From the NCBI GenBank assembly GCA_032718565.1, contig JAVGVS010000528.1:90001-154000 (forward strand): a stretch of DNA of 64,000 bases. Direction: 5' to 3'. Numbering within the stretch: position 1 is the stretch's first letter; every line of letters begins with the position of its first letter. Below the pieces are notes generated by a model. It did not search any database, was not told where the DNA came from, and worked only from the letters and a program-made list of their open reading frames with translations. A program made the position numbers and the translations under genes. This DNA is from Distichodus sexfasciatus. Lineage: Eukaryota > Chordata > Actinopteri > Characiformes > Distichodontidae. Shown piece by piece: positions 10,352-21,115 of the stretch.

Positions 10352-10454
10352 CAGCTTGAGTCACAGGTACAGCAGAAGCAGCACATCACCAAACCAACAA
10401 CAACACCACTGATGTGTGTAAAAATAGAGAGAAGCGTGGTAGAAAGTGGAGGTT

Positions 10455-10562
10455 TCATAAGCACTTGAGCAGGAAGAAGTTGCAGGAGGCGCTGCGTGGA
10501 CAGTCACACATCTTACCGATCCTCGCCCCTTTCCGCACCGCGCACTGCTCACCCACGTCACA
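10455..10562 (-). CDS. cartpt: CART gene coding exon 3
   Basis: Encodes the 35-residue cysteine core (starting CDVGEQCAVRKGARIGK) and the stop TGA. Acceptor TTGCAG|TGT. Six cysteines are intact. Confidence 0.95.
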   Translation of the reverse strand, partial: CDVGEQCAVRKGARIGKMCDCPRSASCNFFLLKCL

Positions 10563-11827
10563 CTGCAACACACACATCAGCATCAGCATCAAAAACACCA
10601 TCACCTGAGTGTCAGATTCTTTACGAATTTTCTTAATAATTTTATTACATTTTGTATTTTATTAGATTTTTAATAATCAGTATTTTATTTTCATCATAAA
10701 TATTTTTTGAATTGTATTTTTGTGTTTTATTACACTGTTGAGCAACTTGTATGGCTTTTTTGCTGGAAATGCGCTATATAAATAGTTTGATTGATTGATC
10801 ATCATCTTTAACAACAACAACAACATCATCATCATCAACAGTATTAATTAACATCATTTCAGTAGATACAGCACGCAGCCTGTCACCACATGGAGCAGCA
10901 TTCGCACTGAGCCACATTTAAAATTCCACAGAAGGGATTCAGTATTAATTACAGCCAGAGAGAGGAGTTTATACTGGAAAAAAAAGTTTTCCAATATTTC
11001 CCATGGTTGTGATGATAATGATGAGGAAAATCATATAAACACAGGCTTTACTTTTAGAACTGCACTAGACTTACTTTCTGCTGTATTTGGCTGTTCATGA
11101 TCAATGGAGAAAACGAACAATAATAGAAAGTAGAGTCTATAACCAGGATAAAAATCCAACAGTGTGAGTCCCGCTTCAGATTCAGACCAAATATTCCGTG
11201 TGAATGAAATAATTTCGTGTATTTTGGTGTATAAATGTGTGTGTCTCCTGAGCGCTGCGCTCCGTCTCACTGCAGCTTTGCGCGGTGATGTGGAGACGTT
11301 TACGCGGAGACCTTTACCAAACTGGACATAACTCAAAGTGTATATTGCACATGAGCGTTTGAGATTAGAGTTTGGGTTTGAATAACGAAGAATTGTGTCA
11401 TATTTTACCTTATATAATTTCGCAAACATTATATAAAGATCCTCGGAGTCACACTCACCGTTGGAACTCGTCCGAACTTCTTTTCCCAGAGTGAAATGCG
11501 TTTAGTCTGAAGCTTCTCCAACACCTGGTGCAGCGCGCCGAGCTGTGGACACACACACACACACAATTTTACAATTAATTTTAGACGCGGTCAGCCCCGC
11601 ACTCTTCCCAACCCCGTCGCCCTGGGTCCCGAACTTACCAGCTGCTTCTCGTCGGTGAGGTTCGGGTCTTTGGGGTAAAAGTCCCTGAGCGCTCGGGGCT
11701 CCAGCTCCAAGTCCGGTTCGAGTTCTGGTTCTAGTTCGGGTTCTGGTTCGGGGTGCGCGGTCCCGCAGGCGGCGGTCAGCAGCATGGCGCAGGCGAGCGC
11801 GCGTAGCCAGAGCGCGGAGATGCGCAT
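10455..11827 (-). CDS. cartpt: CART neuropeptide precursor, complete
   Basis: Three minus-strand exons, 11639-11827, 11459-11542 and 10455-10562, join in frame to give 126 aa. Residues 1-24 (MRISALWLRALACAMLLTAA...) are a signal peptide. Residues about 25-45 are an acidic E-P repeat. The LEPRALRDFYP motif and the ALHQVLEKLQTKR helix follow, with KR as prohormone cleavage site. The mature peptide (ISLWEKKFGRVPT plus the cysteine core) has six cysteines at core positions 1, 7, 19, 21, 27 and 34 and ends NFFLLKCL, closely matching mammalian CART. CART peptides are secreted and act on feeding, stress and reward circuits; the six cysteines form three disulfides. Intron positions match the three-exon CART plan. 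A TATA box lies 75-80 bp before the ATG. An earlier in-frame ATG at 11896 is rejected because it would put a poly-serine stretch before the signal peptide and lies within the TATA-to-start region. A teleost paralog number cannot be assigned without phylogeny. Confidence 0.93.
11459..11542 (-). CDS. cartpt: CART gene coding exon 2
   Basis: Encodes 28 residues, LGALHQVLEKLQTKR then ISLWEKKFGRVPT, holding the KR cleavage site and the linker before the first cysteine. Acceptor CACAG|, donor ACG|GTGAGT. The intron before it is only 96 bp. Confidence 0.93.
11639..11827 (-). CDS. cartpt: CART gene coding exon 1
   Basis: Encodes residues 1-63: signal peptide, E-P repeat and the RDFYPKDPNLTDEKQL segment. 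It ends CAGCTG|GTAAGT. The E-P repeat is written by a GAACCN-type hexanucleotide microsatellite at about 11699-11758. Confidence 0.92.
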
Positions 11828-11835
11828 GTTCCTGC

Positions 11836-11866
<31 letters not shown>

Positions 11867-11900
11867 GAAGCTCAGATACAGCGCCTCCACCCCCACTACA

Positions 11901-11907
11901 CTTTATA
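11901..11907 (-). promoter_or_regulatory. TATA box of the first CART gene
   Basis: CTTTATA on the plus strand reads TATAAAG on the minus strand, 74-80 bp before the CART ATG at 11827. A start site about 25-30 bp downstream would give a 5'UTR of about 45-50 nt, made mostly of CTCCTC repeats. Confidence 0.7.
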
Positions 11908-11977
11908 TCAGCGGCCCGGAGCTCCACCTCAACACACACACACACCGCGCTCCTGCGTAACACACACGACACACCAG

Positions 11978-11984
11978 TGAGTCA
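11978..11984. promoter_or_regulatory. AP-1-type site upstream of CART
   Basis: TGAGTCA is the AP-1 consensus, about 70 bp upstream of the TATA box on the CART side. One seven-base match has modest weight. Confidence 0.35.
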
Positions 11985-12830
11985 CTACACTGAGCTGTCT
12001 CCACCCACACCTCCATCTTCCTGTCCATCTCCAATTCTTCCTCCTTCATCTGCATCTCCATCTTCACCTCCATCAATTCTATATACACCTTCATCTTCCT
12101 GTCCATCTCCAACTTCTCCTCCTCCATCTGCATCATCATCTTCACCTCCATTATCTCTATATACACTTCCATCTTCCTGTCCATCTCCAACTCCTCCTCC
12201 TTCATCTGCATCTCCATCTTCACCTCTATCATCTCCACCCCACAATTCCATCTGCATCTCCATCTTCACCGCCACCACCTCTAATTATACCCCCATCTCC
12301 ACCTCCACCTTGATCTGCCTGTTTTTCTGCACCTCCCTCTATATCACCATCCATGCCTCCACCTCCATCCACAATCTCATGTCCATCTCCAGCTCCACCT
12401 CCATCTGCATCCCCATCTACATCTTCACCTTTATCTCCATCTCCACCCCTGTCTTATTTTCCCTCTTGCTGTCCATCTCATGCTGCATCTCCATCTTCCA
12501 TTCCACCGTCTTCATCTCCATCTCCATCTCCACTTCCCTGTCCATCTCCTCCTATATGTCCAACTTGCTGTTCATCTCCACCTCTATCTGTATCTCCATC
12601 TCCTCCTACACCACTAGTTACTTGACTACCTCCACTTCCTTCTACATCTACAACTTCACCCCCACCTGCATATTCATGTCCATCTCGTCAGCATCTCCAT
12701 TTCTTTATTCATCTCCATCATTATCTCAAGTTCCAACACCATCATCATCACCTCCACCTGCATCTTTATCTCCATTAACATGTCCAATCTGCAACTCCTC
12801 TGTCCCGCTCCCTCTCCACATGTTATGATG
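11985..12830. repeat. Long pyrimidine-rich TCCATC/CACCTC repeat upstream of CART
   Basis: About 850 bp is built almost only from T, C and A on the plus strand, in degenerate six- to nine-base units such as CCATCT, CCTCCATC and TTCACC. A longer period of about 70 bp is visible in the first part (TCTATATACAC... recurs near 12078 and 12157). It begins roughly 80 bp beyond the CART TATA box. It opens a 283-codon Ser/Pro frame on plus and Glu/Met/Lys frames on minus, which are repeat artefacts. Confidence 0.8.
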
Positions 12831-14140
12831 AAATGTGGTATGAGTTTTAAGGTGTTTTACAGGTGTGTTCTTCAGGTTCACTTTCACAGTGTTTTTGTCC
12901 TATTTGGGATCAGGTGTTAAAGGTGCTGTTCAGCTCTAACTGTTCCAGTCTGGAATGAGTTTGTAACTGCATACAGTAAACCCATCAGGAACATGAATTC
13001 ATATAGAATTGTCTGCAGAAGCAGAAGTGTCAGTAGACGATCTAACTCCGGACATCAGGGAGCCCTTTGTGCAAGCTGTTTGCCCTCTGTGTACAATTTG
13101 CAGAATGGTTCTGACATTCATTTTAAACAAGTCACCTGACTTCTCTAATTCCAAAATCAGCAAATAGATTTTTGTGCTTTTCTACTTAGCAAAAATAAAG
13201 ACGTGAATGACTTTTATGTTCCATTTGCACCTCTTTTCCTCTAAAGACGTTAATCAACTCTCCCCACTGCATTAGTCACATCAGTCCCATTACTTCATAA
13301 AACTTCTGCCCATTAGAAAGCTTCTCTTCATTACGGCCACTGTGATAATTCATCCACATGACTGACAATCACTCACTAATGCTTTTCACATTTAAGTGTT
13401 AAACAAATCAACATGGCCAAGAAGTGGTTCTTTTATCAACTGAGATTTGCAGCTTCACAATGCTTAGAATATCTGTGCATCCTGTAATCTTTTCTTTGCC
13501 ACTTTACTTTCCTTACTGTTTCTTTCAAACACAAAGAGAACAAGACGATGTTGTGGCTGTCAAAGCGGAGCACACATTCTCATTAAATGGAAGGTGACAG
13601 GACAGAGGAAGCAGGGCCAAAGGGCTGGAAATGTACCGTCTTTAGAGGGCAAGTAGTCACAGTAAAAGGGGACTTTTGGGTGAATTTTGGGTTGAGCAGG
13701 GCATGTTTTCTGCTCTTTAAACTAATGTTCTGTTTGGCCTGAGTTCACCCCCAGAGTGACAGTTCTGAAAACTCCACCTTTAGAGATGAAGACTTTTACA
13801 TTATTTATTTTGAGACGTTTCTTCCCCAAATATCTGTAATCTCTTCAACATGGCGATCTGAGCAGCTTTTCTCTTTAAGCTCTCACAATTAGCCTCTAGC
13901 TTGGATAATTGACATCGGCTCGACAGCGAGTCCCACAAACACCAACGACACTGTTTGTATTTTCCTTGGTGTTTTGGGGGATATTGTGATACTGACCTTT
14001 GAAGTCATTCTCTAAATGAGATGCAGTGTTTGTGTGTGAGAGCAGACTTCATTATCCACCAGTCCGACGTATTTCCTCCTCACAAGCTCCTCAATGTTGC
14101 ACAGGGCCAGTTGTTTAGAATTTCTAGAGCTATGTGTCAC
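12831..14140. other. Gene-free intergenic sequence
   Basis: No exon, SINE or inverted-end element was recognised in this 1.3-kb stretch. Codon-like structure is absent on both strands. Confidence 0.4.
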
Positions 14141-14143
14141 TGT

Positions 14144-14202
14144 TACACACACACACACACACACACACACTCAAACACACACACACACACACACACACAT
14201 AC
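14144..14202. repeat. CA microsatellite
   Basis: Two (CA)n runs, broken by CTCAAA near 14171, end at about 14202. It sits just beside a minus-strand SINE. Confidence 0.85.
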
Positions 14203-14324
14203 ACACTCTTTTGTGCTTCTCTCCTGCCCAATTACTGGAGTCTAAAAAAAGAAGGTTGACTCTTTTCCTAACTCTCAGAAACTCACTGAACTATTTTGAA
14301 AAATCCAGGAACTACGGGCACAAG

Positions 14325-14547
14325 GCGGGGACCACACCGGAGGGCACACGCACACTCACACAATCACACTCTCATTCACACCTTACATGCTTTTGGACTG
14401 TGGGAGGAAAGTGGAGCATCCGGAGGAAACACAGGGAGAGCATGCAAATTCCACACAGAAAGGCCCTACTGCTGACCCGGGGATCGAACACAGGGCCTTC
14501 TCGCTGTGAGGCGGCAGTGCTAACCACTGCGCCACCATGCCGCCCGA
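14325..14547 (-). mobile_element. DANA/HE1-like tRNA-derived SINE, minus orientation
   Basis: Reverse-complemented it begins GGGCGGCATGGTGGCGCAGT, continues through CTGTGTTCGATCCCCGGGTC (B-box-like), a TGTGTGGAATTTGCATGCTC segment and CCTCCGGATGCTCC, and ends near CATGTAAGG. This order is that of the fish DANA/HE1 SINE group. Confidence 0.75.
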
Positions 14548-14723
14548 CTTAGAAGCTAAAATTCTATCACTGCTTTAATGTTTCCACTAAAATCTCTCCA
14601 GGAAATGATCATTAATTATAAACTCATTATTTTAAGTCTAGTTTAATCTTTGTAATGCTCTTTGGTGCCACTGCCACTTGGTTTTTCATTTACAACTTTA
14701 CATTTTACATGAATGTTATATCG

Positions 14724-15045
14724 GGGCGGCGCGGTGGTGCGGTAGTGGTTTGCACTGTTGCCTCACAGCGAGAAGGTTGTGGGGTCAGTCGTGGGGTCAG
14801 TCTGTGTGGAGTTTGTGTCCCTCCCCGTGTTGGTGTGGGTTGTCTCCGGGTTTCTCCCACAGGACTAAAGAATGCACAGTATGTCGATTGGTTACTGTAT
14901 ATTGGTCCCCTAAGGTGTGAATGTGAGTGTGTGTTGGAGTCTGCCCAGGGTTTGTCCCCACCTTGCGCCCGTAGTCCCGGGATTGGTTCTGTTTCCTCTA
15001 ACCCTGATAGGGATTAAGCAGTTGAGATAATGAATGAATGAATAC
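14724..15045 (+). mobile_element. DANA/HE1-like tRNA-derived SINE, plus orientation
   Basis: Begins GGGGCGGCGCGGTGGTGCGG, continues with TGTGTGGAGTTTGTGTCCCT and TTTCTCCCACAGGACTAAAG, and ends in GATAATGAATGAATGAAT tail repeats. It lies head-to-head with the copy at 14325-14547, about 180 bp apart. Confidence 0.75.
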
Positions 15046-16720
15046 TGTCTCTGATTGATCTGTAAGATGCTGTATATTCATGGAGACAATGAATTGCTAT
15101 TTTAGTTGTGCCAAAAGTGTGGCGTATAACCGCATGCACTCGTAAACACTCAAATAAAACTGAAACTGAATAGAAATATTGTAAAAATTATTATCTCATG
15201 TTGAAGTAAATGAAAGAAGTAGAGTATATTAGCACGTCTTGTTTATCAAGTAATTTGTTGCAGAAACAGCTTTTAATAATGGAAAAGGTTTGTGGTTTTA
15301 TCTGTGATTAGATGATGGGTTTGATCATTGTGACATATTTACCCACATAACCTACTTTTAATTTAACTAAAGGCTCACCGTGTAACACAGTTTTAATCAG
15401 CAACTCATCATGTAAAATGCCTCTTGTTCAGTCTGAAACCAGGGAGCTGAGGGAACAGGAGCTCTGCTTGAGCTGAAATCTATGATAATGTCACTCGTGT
15501 GACAGAAATAAAGATTGCCCTATTTATTTTATTGCAGCTTTCTGCCTTTTCTCCTTGTCACAGTCCAGAGTCTGATTAAAGCCATAGACCGAGGGGCTCC
15601 AGAGTCGAGAGGAGAGCAGGGTTACAGCAGGTCGCTCGCTAATCAGAGCTTTGGCTGAAGCTCCTACACACCGCGCCTTTAATTACTCCACACAGCGTCA
15701 CCAAACCTCGTTAGCTCCGGGAGTCTCACTCCGGACATTAAATTTGGAGGAGGTTTGGTACAGCAGAGGGACTCGAGCCCACAGCACCCTGACAGCTGAA
15801 GTTCACGACATTTACAGTCATCATCCAGTGCAGTGACCTGCTGTTAATAAGGATGAGGATCTGCACACACTTCACCTTTACTGCACCTCAACACACAGCA
15901 GCCGCCGAGTCCCTGTCCGTCTTAGACCTGGACACTGCTGTCACATTGTAAAAACATGATTAGATCAGTAAACATGTTAGCACACTCCTCACATTTACTT
16001 CAACTTAAAACAAACATGATTAACTTGAGTTCTCAGTGTTACAGATTAGGTTTATAACCTATATGAGTTTAATAAAAATGAAAATTGGCAGAGATATGGC
16101 AGATTAATTTAAAAAGTGTTAGTTGTAATGTGTGACACTGGAAAAATTCAGGCAAGATAATTGCAACCTTCCACCTCTACACAACCAGTACGAGTCCAGA
16201 CCTTGAAAAGGGTGAGAAGTGTTGTGTTTGATCACAGACTCTCCCCTCTAGCACAAGGCTCCATTAAAACCAAAACCTCTTGGCGTATGGCCAGCTTTTC
16301 CCCCACTGCAAGTGAGCTCATCAATAAGGTCAGAGGCCACAACCGACCCCCCGACACATATAGTCATATCGTGCTTCTCACACTGTGAACGCTGCACCAC
16401 TGCACATCCTCAGTTGATTATTTATCCAGATCTCTTAGATCTATTCAGTGTTGCACATTTCAGTCTACATAGTTCCTGTGTAACACAGTGGAGGATGGTT
16501 TCAGAAATGAAGAAGCCTTTCAGATGATGGGTGAAACATCTCCAAGAACCTAAAAGAAGTCCGACTGCCTTCTGTTTAAGTTCTCACTGAGGTTTCTTCA
16601 TTAGGCTTGTTCATTATGGGCTTGCAGCTGGTTATATGTAAAGTGCTATTCAAGTAACAGTGAATGACATAGAAGTGAATTTGCAGCTCTGTCCCTCTAT
16701 TACCACCTACACCCTTTATA
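15046..16720. other. Gene-free intergenic sequence
   Basis: No supported gene. A motif near 16530-16570 (TGGGTGAAACATCTCCAAGA) resembles the end of a retroelement and has a relative near 52660-52700. Open frames around 15651-15836 and 16161-16527 carry no recognisable domain. Confidence 0.35.
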
Positions 16721-16734
16721 CCAGCGGCTCTCAG

Positions 16735-16875
16735 TTCCGCTTCTGCTGGGTTTCTAGTGTGTTCTAGCACTACCACCGCTGGGCCCCAGAGCAAGAGCCT
16801 TAACCCCATCCTGCTGCAAGGAGACTGTCCCTGAAATTACGAATATGGAAGTTGCTCTGGACAAGACTGTAAAGT
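16735..16875 (+). mobile_element. SINE family B (L2-type tail) fragment
   Basis: Shows the family order AGCACTACCACCGCTGGGCC, AAGAGCCTTAACCCC, GCAAGGAGACTGTCCCTGAA and the tail GAAGTTGCTCTGGACAAGA. Such tails (GCTCTGGATAAGAGCGTCTG) are typical of fish SINEs that share a LINE L2-like 3' end. Confidence 0.6.
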
Positions 16876-17417
16876 ATGATTCAGGTTGAAACTGAGTTCT
16901 CCAGCACTGAATTTGGGAGCTGCTGTTTTAGAAAATAACATCATCATTCACCGAGTTGCTCTCATACATCAGAGCTGGTAACTTGCCCTGGGAAAGGTTT
17001 AATAGGAGTGTGGATGAAGTGGCAGTGATGGACTGCAGGAGGAGCGATGACCAGGAGGCTGGACCAAGTGGACAATGACGTGTGTGAGGGGGGTTTTATT
17101 GTTCAGGGCACATCTGTCAAAGAGGAGAACAGAGGTGCACAGGTTACAGCTAGACCCAAGTCACACCACATTTTTTGCATGGATTATTGTGATTTTTATA
17201 AGTAGAGTAGCTAGTAATTATGGATTATTGTTACCAAGAAAGCATTTCTCTTTTTGAAATAAAGAAAACAATGCAAAGCTCTCCCTGTTGTTTACTAGGA
17301 CCCATTAAACAAACCATATTCACACACAAATAAAGGGAGAAAAGGAGCAAAAAGGAAGCTGGAAGATAATACTAATAATACTACAGTCGGGATCTCAGTC
17401 AACTGGTCTAGTTACTA
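16876..17417. other. Gene-free intergenic sequence
   Basis: Nothing recognisable as coding or repeat. A short open frame (17075-17257) has no domain. Confidence 0.3.
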
Positions 17418-17975
17418 AGGGTGTAACGATACATTAATTTACACAGATCCGCTGATTTCATGATCATTGAGTGCATTGCATTGGTCTAAAATGAAAACAC
17501 TGATGAGGCGTCGTACATGTAGTTACATCGCTGTCCATTCAACAGGAAGTCTTTATTAAAAGAGAGGATTTAGAAAGTGAGTGATTTTTTACACAGCACA
17601 GCACACAGGCCACCACAACCACATGTGAGCGCTACATTTGACCCATCCATGAAGGAGCAGTGGACAGCTGATGGGGAGCAGTGCTCGGGGACACATGGGG
17701 CCAACTCTCTAACCTTTACACTATCAACTGCCCTAACCCTGGTTTAGCTCAGGAATAAAGATGGCTAATGAAATTTGAGTAGATTTTAGTGATTTAATAT
17801 GAACGGAAGTGATGGTGTTAAATCAGCATCTGATTTCATCTCATATCCATCACTGGCTACTGAATTGACTCAAACGGAAATCATATCATGTAGCAGACTC
17901 TGCAGACGTTGAATAGTCGTCTGTTTAATAGATATAATATTGTATGGTTTGTATAACGTTGATTTACACCTCTAC
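17418..17975 (+). mobile_element. MITE family F1 copy carrying a SINE
   Basis: Begins GGGTGTAACGATACATTAAT at 17420 and ends GTTGATTTACACCTCTACAG near 17959-17978. It shares the TTAAATCAGCATCTGATTTC and TCATATCCATCACTGGCTAC blocks with other copies. A minus-strand SINE-A (17592-17740) sits at the same internal place as in the 7128 copy, just before the GCTCAGGAATAAA block. Confidence 0.55.
17592..17740 (-). mobile_element. tRNA-derived SINE (family A)
   Basis: Minus strand carries the GGGCAGTTGATAGTGTAAAG head and the CACATGTGGTTGTGGTGGCC tail region. It is nested in an F1 MITE. Confidence 0.55.
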
Positions 17976-19018
17976 AGTGAAACGAGAACGGCAGAATGAG
18001 ACGCGATATGAGCCTTTTAACTCAATATCACACTCTGTTCTGCATTGTAGAGTATGTGCTGTCATGTGGAAGAGTTTGTGGAAGAGTTTGAGATGTTTTT
18101 TTTTGTAGATGGTTGATGTGAACACTGCTGAATATCTCATAATTTCTTTATCTTTAGTAGTCCTGATGCTTGTGAACATGCAGTTGTGATGTTCCAGACT
18201 CAGACTGGACTCCACATCCATATTGAATGGCTCAGGCGGTACAGCTTGTGTGATTTGTGGTAATGGAAGTTGTGTAGCCTTGAGTAAAAAGCCTTTCCAT
18301 GTCTCTCTCTGGCCTGATCCGGGTGTGCTCTCTTTGCTGTTTCTGGCTGGAGGCGAAGCTGTCCTCCCAGCACAGTCTTTTGAGGAATCGGCAGTGTTGG
18401 GGGGCTGGGGGTCTGCGGGCCTCGTGCGTCATCGTGATGTAATTAAAGGTCTTGGAGAAATCCTCCTCAGCGCTGAAGCCTCGGTCCAGCCTCCAGCCTT
18501 TATTTGCGCGGGTGAGACGGACGCAAGCTTATTTTTCTAATTGCACTGTATGACTTTAACTGGCTGACTTTGACTCTTAAAATATTGCTAAAAGACGCGT
18601 CTTCCTCCCCCGTGCTCCCTTTTTAGTCATTTCATCTGAAAGTTCATTCCTCCAGGATGGAATTACAGTCAGATGAGATTAGATGCTCTCTCCTTCCGTT
18701 TATCACTCAAAGCGTGAATGCTGTAGTAAGAAAAACAGCTTTATTCCAGTCCTTTTTCGAAAAGATATGCGTCTAGAAATCTGGCCAGAGATTACAGACA
18801 GGTGAACTAGAGAACATTTAGCAGGGTGAACTATACAGACGTGAAAATATTTAATTTTAAACTTTTATTAGTCATAGTACACCTCACTACTTGGAGAACT
18901 CTCTGTGTGGCAAATACAGATCTTGAATATTGATCTTAAAACATATTTGATATAGTTTATGTATGTGAAAATGTCTTATTTTTAATAAATCTATATGGTA
19001 TAACAGTATACACAGTAC
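17976..19018. other. Gene-free intergenic sequence
   Basis: No supported gene or repeat family was recognised. The 105-codon frame at 18223-18540 has no detectable domain. Confidence 0.3.
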
Positions 19019-19040
19019 ATATATATATATATATATATAT

Positions 19041-19597
19041 ACACAACACCAGTCAAAAGTTTGGACACACCTTCCCATTCAATGTTTTTTCTTTATTTTC
19101 ATTGCTATTTACATTGTAGATTCTCACTAAAGGCATCAAAACTATGAATGAGCTGTGTAAGGGCTGTTTGACCAAGAAGGAGAGTGATGGAGTGTTGCGC
19201 CACAAGGCCTGGCCTCCACAGTCACCTGACCAAACCCAGTCGAGATGGTTTGGGATTAGCTGGCCCACAGAGTGAAGGCAAAAGGGCCAACAAGTGCTCA
19301 GCATCTCTGGAAACTCATTCAAGACTGTTGGAAAACCATTTCAGGTGACTACCTCATGAAGCTCATCGAGAGAATCCCAGAGTGTGCAAAGCAGTGATCA
19401 AAGCAAAGGGTGGTTATTTTCAAGAATCTAAGATATAAAACATGTTCTGGGTTATTTCACACTTTTTGTTTACTACATAATTCCGTATGTGTTCATTCAT
19501 AGTGCCTTCAGTGAGAATCTACAATGTAAATAGTCATGATAATAAAGAATAAAACATTGAATGGGTAGGTGTGTCCAAACTTTTGACTAGTAGTGTA
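19041..19597. mobile_element. Internally deleted Tc1/mariner-type element
   Basis: The left end reads CCAGTCAAAAGTTTGGACAC. The right end reads GTCCAAACTTTTGACTAGTA, its inverted counterpart. Both are the ends of a common fish Tc1-like family. Internal segments such as CCATTTCAGGTGACTACCTC and CTGGCCTCCACAGTCACCTG come from the transposase region, but the order is truncated and no full transposase remains. An (AT)n run abuts the left end, in keeping with TA insertion. Confidence 0.8.
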
Positions 19598-20235
19598 TAT
19601 ATACTGTATATGTCTATATATATGTAGATAGATAAATTTATCAGACACCAGTTTGGCACTTTCAGTATTTCATGTTCATCCTCACTGCAGGTACACAGCA
19701 ATAATAATACAGTGAAATATGTTTCTCTCATTCCGCTTTGGTACTTAGTCACTGTTTAACTTCCCACCAGAGAGCCAGCGCAGTTTAGAGCCTGATGAAC
19801 AATTCTGAGCACAATAAAGTAGAATCATTTCCTTTAAGCAGGAGGAAATCTCAGAGTTTAATGATGTAATACAAATTTAGAATTTCTTCTTCAATTGTGT
19901 TTTGATCTGATGATTTTCGGGACGTGTGGGACGAAGGCTGGTAAACTGAACGGGAGTGGGAGTGGCGGCTCGTTTACTTCTTCTACTTAATCCACTTAAA
20001 CTTTCAGACCAGCTGTAGACAGGATGTGATTTACATTTATGTAACTCTGAAGCAGATTCATCTTTAATACAGTAGCAGCACTGTGACTCTTACACGTAGT
20101 AAATGATAAGCTGGTTCATGTCTAATAGAGTGGTACAAATGACAAGATGTAAAACACAACTCCACAACTGAACTGTAGATGTGTAACAACTACAACACTT
20201 TACTGTAAGCAAAAAATGAATGACATGTTTAAAGT
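19598..20235. other. Gene-free intergenic sequence
   Basis: No supported gene or recognised repeat, apart from short AT runs next to the Tc1-type end. Confidence 0.3.
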
Positions 20236-20254
20236 GACACAACCAAATGAGAGT

Positions 20255-20445
20255 TCTGCATTTGATTCATTAGATGATGGAGCAGTGGGCAGCTAACATG
20301 GACAGCACATGTAGCAGTGCTTGGGGACACTACCTTGCTCATGAGTACCTCAGTGGTACCTTTACCAGTCCTGGACTTGAAATGGGCGACCCACCGATTA
20401 TGGGGCTAACTCTCTAACTGTTACACTACCAACTCCCCCATCAGA
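20255..20445 (-). mobile_element. tRNA-derived SINE (family A)
   Basis: Minus strand: head TTGGTAGTGTAACAGTTAGA, then GGTACCACTGAGGTACTCAT, AGTGTCCCCAAGCACTGCTA and the GCTGCCCACTGCTCC body. Not a functional tRNA. Confidence 0.7.
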
Positions 20446-20909
20446 CAACAGCTGATTTACACCCACATTAATTTTGGGAAACAAAACATTTGTAAGATTA
20501 ATGAGTTAATTAATTCCAGAAGGCTCTAGATGAGGAGTGTGTTTTCTATCAGCTGTTCTAGAAATATTTTCCATGAGGGATGAGATGCAGGATGGTGGGT
20601 CAGCCACAGTGTGGCAGCAGAGTGATGAAAAACAGATTCTGCAGCACCACAAACAAGTACATTAATAAATGATGAAGACAAACCAACAAAAGAGCCCAGA
20701 TGTGGCTGTGAAAAGGAAACATGGCTGTGAGAAAAGATAAAGAGTTTATTTGTCTAGTGAAACAGCGCTTCAGCCCAGTGTCTTTGTGTTGCTGTTGTCT
20801 CTGTGGAAGTGTTTTGGGTTCGTGTTTTGTTTCTGTGTATTTGTCATTATGAGCTCTTCATCACCTCCACTCAGTAAAGTGTCACTGCTGTTTGGTCTGG
20901 GTTTACTCG

Positions 20910-21115
20910 GGCCGTTGGTAGTGTAATGGTTAGGGAGTTGGCCCAGTAAAGGTATCATTGAGCAAGGTACCGACCCCAAGCACTGCTACACGGGTGCTGC
21001 CCATGTTAGCTGCCCACTGCTCCTTCACAGATAGGTCACATGCAGAGCTCACATGCGGTTGTAGTGCACTGTGTGCTGTGTTCCCAATGACAAATAATCA
21101 CTCACTGTTTAGAGC
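20910..21115 (+). mobile_element. tRNA-derived SINE (family A), near full length
   Basis: Starts GGCCGTTGGTAGTGTAATGG with an A-box-like head. The B-box region is deleted. It continues GAGCAAGGTACCGACCCCAA, CTGCCCACTGCTCCTTCACA and ends ACAAATAATCACTCAC. Confidence 0.75.

Noticed and set aside
11031..11429. 132-codon open frame on the minus strand
   Set aside because: It lies within intron 2 of the first CART gene, and the sequence has no recognisable domain.
11591..11896. Earlier start codon (11896) for the first CART gene
   Set aside because: It would put a poly-serine stretch before the signal peptide and lies between the TATA box and any plausible start site.
11977..12828. 283-codon Ser/Pro-rich open frame on plus, and Glu/Met/Lys-rich frames on minus
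   Set aside because: All are by-products of the TCCATC-type repeat, which lacks stops in several frames. No domain or splice context is seen, and composition changes with every frame.
16161..16527. Possible retroelement coding remnant
   Set aside because: Only short motifs near 16530-16570 resemble a retroelement end. No catalytic motif is visible in the open frames.
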